Program-made: the position numbers and the translations under genes | Source: Verrucomicrobiales bacterium | Lineage (GTDB): Bacteria > Verrucomicrobiota > Verrucomicrobiia > Verrucomicrobiales > SLCJ01 | NCBI GenBank assembly: GCA_007125835.1 | Contig: SLCJ01000085.1 | Coordinates: 1 to 9,686, forward strand | Length of the DNA stretch: 9,686 nucleotides | Direction of reading: 5' to 3' | Shown here: positions 1 to 6,344 of the stretch, in pieces | How the letters are laid out: every line of letters starts with the position of its first letter | Numbering within the stretch: position 1 is the stretch's first letter | Notes under the pieces: model-generated | The model's database searches: none | The model's input: the letters and a program-made list of their open reading frames with translations, nothing else | What the model was told of the DNA's origin: nothing

Positions 1-1166
1 CCGGTATAGCCGGCCTGGGCGGCGGTGCCGGCCTGACCCGGGCCGCAGCCGGCGAGTCGGCGAATGGCGAGGCCCATTCGTTGGTGCGCACACCGCCCGT
101 ATACATGGGGCCCAAACCCGATGGCTTCGATCTGGTGTGGGGCGTCACACGCCACGCACGCGGCTGGGCGGAAGTCCGGCTGCCCAACAGCGGCGAGCCT
201 GTCCGCTTCGATCACGATGGCGACGGCTATGTGCCCCAAAGCCGCCGTTATCTTCACGTCCCGGTACATCACCTCCCCGCACGCGCACGCGGCGAATTCC
301 GGGTAATTACCGAGAGCATGGAAGGCGAATCCGAGCGAATCGAAAGCGACTGGCGCCCGTTCCGCCTTCCCGATGCCAGCGCCACCTCAGCTCGATTCGC
401 GGTATGGAACGACACCCACGAGCGAGACGCCACGCTGGCCAAGCTGGATGAAATCACGCCGCGCGATATCGACGGCCTGATCTGGAATGGCGACATCACC
501 AACGACTGGCACCAGGACGACTGGTTTGCTTCGATCCTGCTCAACCCGGGAAACACCGACTTCACCAACCAACGCCCGCTGTGCTTCATCCACGGCAACC
601 ACGATGTGCGCGGAAAATACGCATTCCTGCTCCCCCGCCACACGCCAATGCCCGGGGGGCGGACCTTCTTTGCCGCGCGCTTCGGACCGGTGGCCTGCCT
701 GTTTCTGAATACGGGCGAGGACAAAGACGACGATCACCCCAGTTTCCGCGGCCGCGTCGCCTTCGACAAATTGCGCCGTGAGCAGGCCGAATGGATGGCC
801 GACATCACCCGCAGCGACCTGTATCGGGACGCCCCTTACCGTGTGATGTTCTGCCACCTGCCCATGCGCTGGACCGACGAGCGCACCGACCGCGACTTCG
901 ACCGCTTCAGCTGGCGCAGCCGCCAGTATTGGCACGATCACTTGGTGTCCTGGCGCACTCAGGTGGTGATTTCCGGTCACACCCACCAGCCCAGCTGGCT
1001 GCCCGCCGCCGACGATTTCCCCTATGCTCAATTGATTGGCGGCGGCCCGCAAATGGAGCGCGCGACCCTGATCACCGGCGATGCCGATGGCGAGGCCCTG
1101 CGCCTCAAGATGGTGAATATGGAGGGCGAAACACTCCGCGAAGTCGAATTCCCGCCACTCGCCTGA
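1..1166 (+). CDS. Exported calcineurin-like metallophosphoesterase, 5' end missing
   Basis: The frame is open from base 3 to the TGA at 1164-1166, giving 387 visible residues; the true start lies left of the window. The first residues (GIAGLGGGAGLTRAAAGESA) look like the hydrophobic core and cleavage region of a Tat or Sec signal peptide, so the enzyme probably acts outside the cytoplasm. Residues about 27-105 resemble the fibronectin-like N-terminal domain of purple acid phosphatase-type enzymes (VYMGPKPDGFDLVWGV). The catalytic domain follows with the metal-binding motifs in order: DTH (nt 411), GDITND (about nt 489), GNHD (about 594), CHLP (about 852) and GHTH (about 978). These residues bind the two-metal centre that hydrolyses phosphomono- or diesters; the substrate cannot be told from sequence. 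The TTG at 81 could be called as a start but would cut off the signal region. Family assignment is secure; the PAP-like N-domain is inferred. Confidence 0.92.
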   Translation, partial: GIAGLGGGAGLTRAAAGESANGEAHSLVRTPPVYMGPKPDGFDLVWGVTRHARGWAEVRLPNSGEPVRFDHDGDGYVPQSRRYLHVPVHHLPARARGEFRVITESMEGESERIESDWRPFRLPDASATSARFAVWNDTHERDATLAKLDEITPRDIDGLIWNGDITNDWHQDDWFASILLNPGNTDFTNQRPLCFIHGNHDVRGKYAFLLPRHTPMPGGRTFFAARFGPVACLFLNTGEDKDDDHPSFRGRVAFDKLRREQAEWMADITRSDLYRDAPYRVMFCHLPMRWTDERTDRDFDRFSWRSRQYWHDHLVSWRTQVVISGHTHQPSWLPAADDFPYAQLIGGGPQMERATLITGDADGEALRLKMVNMEGETLREVEFPPLA

Positions 1167-1313
1167 GCCGCCCGCACAGGCTCAGACATTCTGATCTGGC
1201 TGGAAGTTGGCTGATCCCAAGGGATGGCAAGACGGGATGGGATCGCTTGCGAAGCAGGGCCGATCGGCGTGAACATCGTGTGGCTGCAAAGGTATTCAAA
1301 GCGCGAGGGTGCT

Positions 1314-1341
1314 ACCAAGGAGCGGCGAACCTCCTTCGCCG
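1314..1341 (-). repeat. Hairpin repeat copy R1 (inverted orientation)
   Basis: On the plus strand, accaaggag is followed by a perfect 7-bp stem, cggcgaa (1323-1329) and ttcgccg (1335-1341), with a 5-base loop cctcc. Read on the minus strand it has the same order as R2 and R6: stem, 5-base loop, stem, then the tail ctccttggt. The two variable stem positions differ from R2 but stay paired: the outermost pair is C-G instead of G-C, and the innermost A-T instead of T-A. Confidence 0.75.
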
Positions 1342-1397
1342 ATGTGGATGTGGGGGTAAATGAGGAAAGAGCTTCGCACCTGGCCATTTGCTATCGC

Positions 1398-1434
1398 ATC
1401 CTCGGGCGATGGTGTATCGCCCCTCCTTGGTCGA
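1398..1434 (+). repeat. Hairpin repeat copy R2
   Basis: A perfect 7-bp stem, gggcgat (1404-1410) and atcgccc (1416-1422), encloses the 5-base loop ggtgt. It is preceded by catcctc and followed by the tail ctccttggtcga. The whole unit of about 38 bases matches copy R6 at about 3361-3398 at all positions but two, and both mismatches are in the loop. Conserved arms with a changing loop are typical of a hairpin kept for its structure. Confidence 0.85.
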
Positions 1435-1462
1435 AATGTCTGGCCGCTTGAGGGGGCTGGCT

Positions 1463-1489
1463 CCCAAGGAGAACCTCCTTCGCCCGAGG
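1463..1489 (-). repeat. Hairpin repeat copy R3, inverted, one stem arm deleted
   Basis: Compared with R1, the sequence after ccaaggag lacks five bases (cggcg) and continues directly with aacctccttcgccc and then gagg. One arm of the small hairpin is therefore gone. R3 faces R2: cctcgggcga (1400-1409) pairs perfectly with tcgcccgagg (1480-1489), and ctccttgg (1423-1430) pairs with ccaaggag (1464-1471). The pair could fold as one large imperfect cruciform of about 90 bases. Confidence 0.7.
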
Positions 1490-1638
1490 GATTTCCACAC
1501 CTTCCGATCGGGCCGGCTTTCCGAACAGCCCTCGCGCAATTTGGCATTGTCAGGCGGCCCGCCCCCCGCGATGTTTGGGACGACATCCGCCCGGCCCCGG
1601 CCCCTTTCGGCCCGCCGCCGGATGGATCACCACGAACC

Positions 1639-2169
1639 ATGGCCGCCGACTCAAGACTCTTTCTCGAATGCCAGCGCGTTTTCGACGCCAACCAATGGAA
1701 GTGCCAGCGCGTGCCCGAGCGCGAGGTGCTCGAAGCCGCATTTGAAGCACATCACGGACGCATCGGGCTGATCCTCCAGTGCCACTCCGAACTGTCCGCC
1801 GTGACGGTGGTATCCGAAGGGTTGATCACGCTGCCCGGAGCCGCCTGGCGGGCCGGACTCTGCGAACTGGTGGCGCGCGCCAACCTTCAACTCACTTTGG
1901 GAAATTTCGAGTTCGAGTGGGAGACGATGCGCCCATTCTTCCGCATCAGCAACGTCTTCGAAAACGGGCGCCCCCAGGCTGCGGTCGTCAGCGGAATGAC
2001 CCACACCGCCATCACCGAAATGGACCGCTTCATCGCCATGGTCGGCGAGCTGGCGAAATGCCCCGAGGAAAAACTGGGCACATTCGATGCCGGGCGGCTT
2101 CTGCGGCGCGAGGACCTTCTGCCCCCGGTGGATGGAAATCCCCGGGCTCCCCGCCCGCTCTACGAATAG
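1639..2169 (+). CDS. YbjN-like domain protein
   Basis: A 176-residue soluble protein with no signal peptide or membrane segment. The ATG at 1639 is chosen because the protein then starts cleanly with MAADSRLFLECQRVFDANQW; the same frame is open back to an ATG at 1360, but that extension is translated repeat and low-complexity DNA. Residues about 25-140 have the character of the YbjN family (putative sensory transduction regulator, related in fold to type III secretion chaperones): an N-terminal helix with variable substrate-like strand segments, the turn LTLGNFEFEWETMRPFFRI (about 86-104), and a final helix ITEMDRFIAMVGELAK (about 125-140). YbjN proteins are poorly understood; a chaperone or regulatory role is inferred only. 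An Arg/Pro-rich tail follows residue 155. The next gene starts 82 bases downstream on the same strand, so the two may be co-transcribed. No Shine-Dalgarno motif is visible. Confidence 0.72.
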   Translation: MAADSRLFLECQRVFDANQWKCQRVPEREVLEAAFEAHHGRIGLILQCHSELSAVTVVSEGLITLPGAAWRAGLCELVARANLQLTLGNFEFEWETMRPFFRISNVFENGRPQAAVVSGMTHTAITEMDRFIAMVGELAKCPEEKLGTFDAGRLLRREDLLPPVDGNPRAPRPLYE

Positions 2170-2251
2170 GCGGCACAGATCGCTAGCTCCCTGCCAGGCT
2201 ACACTCCCCAGGCGGGCATTCACACCAGCTTTCTCACCACAGACCGGACCC

Positions 2252-3094
2252 ATGGCCCGCATCCACCTCATTTTCGACGATGGCGGCGAAGAGGGACCTT
2301 ACACCATCGAAGACCTTCGCGATCAGCTCGATCTGCGCATGATCCGCATCGACCAGCCCTGCCGCATCGCCGGCGAACCCGGCACCTATGTCGCGGGCGA
2401 ATTGGTCTCCGGTTCACTCTTCCACGACATCGTCGGCGACGACGATGAGGGCGAGACACCTGACGACAACGAATCCCCAGGCTGGCACGAGGAGACCGAA
2501 GCCTGGCAACCCGGAGTCCCTCAGCCGCAGACGCATCCCGCGCCACCTCCCCAAAATCGGCCAAGCGAGGGTCCATCGGCTCCGGTCTGGCAGGCAGGCG
2601 AGGCCGACCACCATCACTCCCCTGAGTTATTTGATGTGGCCACCGACGCCCCACTCTGGCAGGCGAGACCGGCCTGGTCCCGGCGCATGCGTCCGCTGAA
2701 ACTCGGAGTCCTTCTCCTCGCCCTCGCCCTCGCCGCCGCTCCGCTCTCCTGGTCCGGTTGGGTCGCCGCGTCCCTGGCGTCACTCTCCTGTTTTTTTCTC
2801 GCCTGTTCGATACTGCGCCGCGGCCGGTTCCTCTACCGAATCCACTCCAACCGCCTGAGCATCACCCGCCGAACCTGGAGAACCAAACACCTCGAAATCC
2901 CCCTGCGCAGGATTGACGCGGTGAACCACAAGCGCAGCGGACCCGGAGCCCTCTTCGGACGCGGCACCCTCATCATCGAATATCACGACACCGACGGCAC
3001 ACCCCGCCTCATCCGCTGGCGCGAAATCAAACACCCGCGGAAAGTGCGCGACCTCATCCGCAGCCTCGGATATTCTGATGTGGATGAAAGTTGA
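2252..3094 (+). CDS. Membrane protein with GYF_2-like and bacterial PH-like domains
   Basis: The protein is 280 residues long. Residues 1-52 resemble the GYF_2 domain (MARIHLIFDDGGEEGPYTIE, then a leucine-rich helix and a GTYVAGEL end), a small domain thought to bind proline-rich or other peptides. Residues 60-140 form an acidic, proline- and glutamine-rich linker, probably disordered. Two closely spaced transmembrane helices follow (about 149-167 and 169-187), then RRGR and a bacterial PH-like domain (bPH_2, YdbS type) at about 192-272, seen from the strands RFLYRIHSNRLSITRRTW, HLEIPLRRIDAV, FGRGTLIIEY and the closing helix RKVRDLIRSL. Both soluble ends should lie in the cytoplasm. The PH-like domain may bind membrane or partner proteins; no enzymatic motif is present. 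The ATG at 2252 is chosen because the frame upstream reads as nonsense relative to family starts and overlaps the previous gene. It probably shares a transcript with the YbjN-like gene. Confidence 0.78.
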   Translation: MARIHLIFDDGGEEGPYTIEDLRDQLDLRMIRIDQPCRIAGEPGTYVAGELVSGSLFHDIVGDDDEGETPDDNESPGWHEETEAWQPGVPQPQTHPAPPPQNRPSEGPSAPVWQAGEADHHHSPELFDVATDAPLWQARPAWSRRMRPLKLGVLLLALALAAAPLSWSGWVAASLASLSCFFLACSILRRGRFLYRIHSNRLSITRRTWRTKHLEIPLRRIDAVNHKRSGPGALFGRGTLIIEYHDTDGTPRLIRWREIKHPRKVRDLIRSLGYSDVDES

Positions 3095-3155
3095 CTAAGC
3101 TCATCGGAGGGGCAAAAGGACCGTGGCATGCGCGGCCTTGCCCAACGCTGGAATT

Positions 3156-3173
3156 GCGGCGGCACGTCGCCGC
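3156..3173. repeat. Short GC hairpin after the PH-domain gene
   Basis: The arms gcggcg (3156-3161) and cgccgc (3168-3173) pair perfectly around the loop gcacgt, about 60 bases after the upstream stop codon. There is no run of T after it, so it does not look like a standard intrinsic terminator, though it could still protect the 3' end of the transcript. Confidence 0.45.
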
Positions 3174-3310
3174 TTTGGGAGTGGCTCGCAGGGAAGCTCT
3201 GCCCGATCCATCGCTCTACGGCCGCGCCACCTCACCCAAAAAGCGCGAGAAGACTTGCGCACTCCAAGACGCTGGCGCGACCGGAAAGTGTGCGAGCATG
3301 GCAACGTGGA

Positions 3311-3397
3311 GGCGATCATTGGTCGCCTTCCCATCCTCGGGCGATCATTGGTCGCCTTCCCATCCTCGGGCGATGATGGATCGCCCCTCCTTGGTCG
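3311..3397 (+). repeat. Tandem array of three 29-bp hairpin-repeat units (R4-R6)
   Basis: Units R4 (3311-3339) and R5 (3340-3368) are identical: ggcgatcattggtcgcc, then ttcccatcctcg. The third (3369-3397) keeps the 29-base period but reads gggcgat (from 3368), loop gatgg, atcgccc, then ctccttggtcg, and so is nearly identical to R2 at 1398-1434. Each unit folds into a stem of 6-7 bp with a 5-base loop; in R4 and R5 the innermost pair is a T-G wobble. There are no spacers between units, and 29 is not a multiple of three, so the array is neither a CRISPR nor a coding repeat. Confidence 0.85.
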
Positions 3398-3423
3398 AGC
3401 TTTCTCCCTGATCAAGCTTGCGC

Positions 3424-3438
3424 CCGCAGGTCCTGCGG
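3424..3438. repeat. Small hairpin just upstream of the 318-aa gene
   Basis: The arms ccgcag (3424-3429) and ctgcgg (3433-3438) enclose the loop gtc, ending 14 bases before the ATG at 3453. It lies where a ribosome binding site would be expected and could affect translation, or it may be a separate dispersed palindrome. Confidence 0.5.
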
Positions 3439-3452
3439 CTACAGTCCCGCCG

Positions 3453-4409
3453 ATGAGTGAAAGTGTGCCAGGCCCGTTGCTGCTGGTGGTCGACGAGCCG
3501 GCCGGATCGGTGGTTTCGGAGACCACCTCCGCCCACCTGCGTCACTTTCCGCGCCGCCTGCTCGGCGGACGGTTCGCGCGGTGGCGCGATCATCTCGCCG
3601 GGCACATGCTGCCGCTTCCCGCCTCCGGCGGCTACCGCTGCGACACATGGGATCAGCTCATCTCCCTCCACAGGCCGCCCGAGGTCTTGCTGTTTCTGGC
3701 CACGCCGACCCAGGGCTTGATCCCCGCCGACGCACCACTCGCGGCCGCCACAGCCTCCTTCGCGCCCAACCACCGCGACACCATCGGAGCATCGGAAGCC
3801 GAGGCTCAGGAATGGTGGCAGGCGCTCCACGAATCGGATGCCCTCGGGGCCGTGCGCGGGGGGCTTTCCGGTTTGGTCGGGAGCTTCCCCCACGCCACAG
3901 TTCTCGCCGCCCTACGCACGGAGACGCTGCGCGCGGTGCATGCCGACGTTTGGGAAGCGCGGAAGCATTCGCAAGATCCCGAGCGGTTTGTGTTGCTCGC
4001 TCCCCAGTCACACGGCCCGATTGGCATCGGCCCGTCCCAGATCGGGGTCAGCGCCGCCTTCCACGCGCTGCTCGGCGGTGCGCTTCACGACCAGCCCGCC
4101 CGCCTGCTTCACCACTTTGCCCACCGCCTCGGCAGCGACCACCTCCGCGCCTCCGTCCTCCAGCGCAAAACGAAGGAAATGGCCTGCGACCTTCCGCCAA
4201 CCCGAAACACACCAAAAAAGCGCCCCGCCACGCGGCGCAAGCTCGGCGGCAAAACGCTCGAAAAATTTGTCGTCGGCGAGCTTTCCCGCGATCCGCTTCT
4301 GTCGCTGAGCGGCCTGCGCCGCAGCCTCAACGACTCGGGAGCCACGGCCGCCGATGCGGAATTGCGCACCTTGCACGACCGCCATTCCCTGCCTCTTTTC
4401 GCCGGCTGA
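3453..4409 (+). CDS. Protein of unknown function, 318 aa
   Basis: I do not recognise this protein. The ATG at 3453 (MSESVPGPLLLVVDEP) is chosen because the frame upstream of it, open back to 3123, is translated repeat DNA. Visible features: a hydrophobic strand LLLVVDEP (residues 9-16); an Arg-rich patch at about 30-46; EVLLFLATP (77-85), which resembles a buried strand; a Trp pair followed by a helix (121-127); a His-rich helix LLHHFAHRLGSDHLRAS (218-234); a Lys/Arg-rich linker at 251-267 that might bind nucleic acid; and a C-terminal helical region with the pattern LSRDPLLSLSGLRRSL. There is no signal peptide or membrane span. It stands alone, and its stop lies 12 bases from the convergent end of the pilin-like operon. 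Base composition and codon use match the neighbours, so a real gene is likely; the function is open. Confidence 0.7.
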   Translation: MSESVPGPLLLVVDEPAGSVVSETTSAHLRHFPRRLLGGRFARWRDHLAGHMLPLPASGGYRCDTWDQLISLHRPPEVLLFLATPTQGLIPADAPLAAATASFAPNHRDTIGASEAEAQEWWQALHESDALGAVRGGLSGLVGSFPHATVLAALRTETLRAVHADVWEARKHSQDPERFVLLAPQSHGPIGIGPSQIGVSAAFHALLGGALHDQPARLLHHFAHRLGSDHLRASVLQRKTKEMACDLPPTRNTPKKRPATRRKLGGKTLEKFVVGELSRDPLLSLSGLRRSLNDSGATAADAELRTLHDRHSLPLFAG

Positions 4410-4421
4410 GGGTGGCTGAGA

Positions 4422-6344
4422 TTACGGGCTCACTTCCTCAATCGTGACGAGCCAGTTCATGAGGCTGACCGGAGGCAGCTGCGCCGGCGAGGTGATTCCC
4501 CGCAATTGCGCATCGATGTTCGCGGGAACCAACTGGTCACCACCACTGCGCAGGTCCAGCGGGCGGGCTGCTCCCCCCCCGGCATCCACCGAACCCAACA
4601 CGCCGCTGAACTCGATTTGCCGCGGCTGGGCCGTCACCCCCCAACGCTGCTCGGGAGCAAGCACCGCCACAGGCGGCGACATCATTCCCGAGAGCCCGGA
4701 GCCCGCCGGAGCGGGAATCTGAACCGTGTTCAAGTCGTCGGCGAAAAACACCCTCAAATTGGTCACCAACGCAAACCCGCGGATGTAGGCACTCATGTCG
4801 CCACCTCCCCGCAAGACCACGGCGGTATCCTGGGAGTTGCTTGGAAACGACGGAGCCACCACATGGGTGCCATTGGGGTCGGGGTTGATGGCCAGGGAAT
4901 GGTTCACCAGCGGCACACCCCCGTTGTTGGCGGCCAGCCAATCGCGCATCCGGTCAAGGTGCACGGTCAGGGCGACTCGTCCGGTTTCCGTGGTCTCAGT
5001 CTGGAAAGGCATTGTTTCGGCGCCCACTTGCCCGGGCCGGGGCCAGGTCAGGTCGCGATCGAATACCACCTGCTCGGGAGTGCCGTCGCCGCGCAGGTAA
5101 TTGAATTGCACCTTCACCGGCTCCTGGTTGTTCAAGGTGGCCACTTCCGTGATCACGGCGCTCATCGCGCATTGGGCGGCTCCGCGGCTGTATTCGTTCC
5201 ATCCAGTGGGCGAAAGCGCGTTCACATCTGCGCCGGCGTCGGGCAGGGTGTAAAAATCGATGCCACGATTGATCGGGATGAAGGCAACGCGCCCCGACCC
5301 CGCAGCCACCGACACCGGAAAATGCGTGCTGTGCTGGATCTCGTGGCTCAGCGCCGCATCCGTGCTCTGAAAACCGTGGCTGATCGCCGTGCCTCCCACC
5401 ATCGCACCCCCGTCGATATCAGTGGCACGCCGACTCGCCATCCGCTCGACGCCAAAGGAAGCCTCGGATAAAATGTGCTCGCCAAAAACGCCACCATCTA
5501 TGGTGACTCCCGACCATTGAGTGCCGTCGGCATGGCGGCCGACGGCCAGCGCCGAAGAAGCCGAGAGCGGGAGCTGGCTGGGCACCTCGTAGATCGAAAG
5601 CACATACCTTCTGACCACGTCGCCAAGCCCCGGCACGTCGCTCGGGTAGCGGATCGAGAACGCCCACCAATTGCGCTTGGCGACGAAGGGATCGCCCGGG
5701 TTGGCATACCCAAATCGAATGTTCGGATAGGGAATGCGATTGAAGAGCGGGTAGGTGGTGGTGGACAGTTCGGCCGTTCCGGCGGCATGGGCACCGTATA
5801 CCTTTTCGAATGTGATAATGGGGTAAACGGCATCGGCGGCGGCCCCGCTTCCCGCCCACAGGAGATGTGGGGGGAAACCACTGCCAAGCGATCGGTTGAC
5901 GCCGGGCGAGACGACGCCGCTCTCGTTGTTCAAAGCACTGAAAATCGACGCCACATCGGAGCTGTCGAAGGCCATGGGGTTGGCTGCCACTGTGGCTCCC
6001 AAAGCTGCGGCGATCCCGTCCGCATCGGCGTCCTCGGCATTGGCGGCAATAAGCGCGTCGCGAAAAATCGTCTCCCACTCGGCCGGGTCCGGGGCCAGGG
6101 CGGAGCCGGAGCGCATGGCATAGATGGCACGGTTCGGAACGATGTTGACCAACGCCCGAAGCACCGCCGCCTCACGCTGCGAGGCATCCACCCGCATCTG
6201 CACCACCATCTGGTGCTCCTGCGTGCGCAGCGTCACCCGAAAAGCCGCCAACAACAACAAGAGCACGACCAAGCCAGTGCTGATCACCATCAGCAGCGTC
6301 ACGTAGCCGCTGCGGGAGCGGGTATGGTTACGGGTGGCCTTCAT
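4422..6344 (-). CDS. Large pilin-like protein, third gene of pseudopilin operon
   Basis: The protein has 640 residues. The N-terminus MKATRNHTRSRSGYVTLLMV has a basic leader, a Gly at 13 as prepilin peptidase site, and one hydrophobic helix (about 14-37). Position +5 after the Gly is Leu (L18) rather than the usual Glu, as in GspK/PilX-type tip subunits. The remaining 600 residues should be outside the inner membrane and are rich in Gly, Ala, Ser and Thr with beta-like patterns. Size, position and neighbours recall the 'Verru_Chthon cassette protein A' type, but this is a shape match made without a search. The ATG at 6342-6344 overlaps the previous gene's stop as ATGA, implying translational coupling. 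The frame is open upstream to 6914 but there it runs antiphase through the 186-aa gene and is a shadow. The gene ends at 4422, 12 bases from the convergent 318-aa gene, which leaves no room for a private terminator. Confidence 0.85.
   Translation of the reverse strand: MKATRNHTRSRSGYVTLLMVISTGLVVLLLLLAAFRVTLRTQEHQMVVQMRVDASQREAAVLRALVNIVPNRAIYAMRSGSALAPDPAEWETIFRDALIAANAEDADADGIAAALGATVAANPMAFDSSDVASIFSALNNESGVVSPGVNRSLGSGFPPHLLWAGSGAAADAVYPIITFEKVYGAHAAGTAELSTTTYPLFNRIPYPNIRFGYANPGDPFVAKRNWWAFSIRYPSDVPGLGDVVRRYVLSIYEVPSQLPLSASSALAVGRHADGTQWSGVTIDGGVFGEHILSEASFGVERMASRRATDIDGGAMVGGTAISHGFQSTDAALSHEIQHSTHFPVSVAAGSGRVAFIPINRGIDFYTLPDAGADVNALSPTGWNEYSRGAAQCAMSAVITEVATLNNQEPVKVQFNYLRGDGTPEQVVFDRDLTWPRPGQVGAETMPFQTETTETGRVALTVHLDRMRDWLAANNGGVPLVNHSLAINPDPNGTHVVAPSFPSNSQDTAVVLRGGGDMSAYIRGFALVTNLRVFFADDLNTVQIPAPAGSGLSGMMSPPVAVLAPEQRWGVTAQPRQIEFSGVLGSVDAGGGAARPLDLRSGGDQLVPANIDAQLRGITSPAQLPPVSLMNWLVTIEEVSP

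Larger units (their letters stand above)
1167..1638. other. Non-coding stretch carrying three hairpin-repeat copies
   Basis: This 472-bp gap lies between the phosphoesterase stop and the YbjN-like start. No frame in it looks like a protein: the frame open from 1360 into the next gene runs through the repeats and then low-complexity Pro/Arg-rich sequence. Bases 1167-1310 show no structure I can name beyond a short stem around 1249-1259 (gctt, gcg, aagc). Bases 1314-1489 hold repeat copies R1, R2 and R3, listed separately. Bases 1490-1638 are very GC-rich and presumably carry the leader of the next gene, but I see no convincing promoter or ribosome binding site there. Confidence 0.7.
3095..3452. 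other. Non-coding stretch with two extra hairpins and a tandem array
   Basis: This 358-bp gap lies between the PH-domain gene and the 318-residue gene. It contains the stem at 3156-3173, the 29-bp array at 3311-3397 and the stem at 3424-3438, all listed separately. The rest (3174-3310) has partial inverted similarity between 3171-3183 and 3261-3272 but nothing that I can name. No tRNA, including a selenocysteine tRNA, could be recognised. Reading frames are open only because of base composition. Confidence 0.65.

Noticed and set aside
81..1166. TTG at 81 as the start of the phosphoesterase
   Set aside because: The frame continues to the left edge through signal-peptide-like sequence, so the gene is better read as truncated by the window.
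1360..1638. Start of the YbjN-like gene at 1360
   Set aside because: The extension is translated repeat DNA and low-complexity sequence; the protein has a natural start at 1639.
3156..3173. Intrinsic terminator after the PH-domain gene
   Set aside because: The stem is stable but no T-rich tract follows it.
3311..3397. A possible CRISPR array, given a repeat length of 29
   Set aside because: The units abut with no spacers between them, one unit differs strongly, and no cas gene is present.
3123..3452. Start of the 318-aa gene at 3123
   Set aside because: The extension covers the 29-bp array, whose period is not a multiple of three, and other hairpins; the ATG at 3453 is the plausible start.
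1164..4409. Selenocysteine readthrough at the TGA stops of the phosphoesterase or the 318-aa gene, suggested by selB in the window
   Set aside because: Translation past each TGA gives only short sequence without domain character, and the proteins are complete at the TGA.
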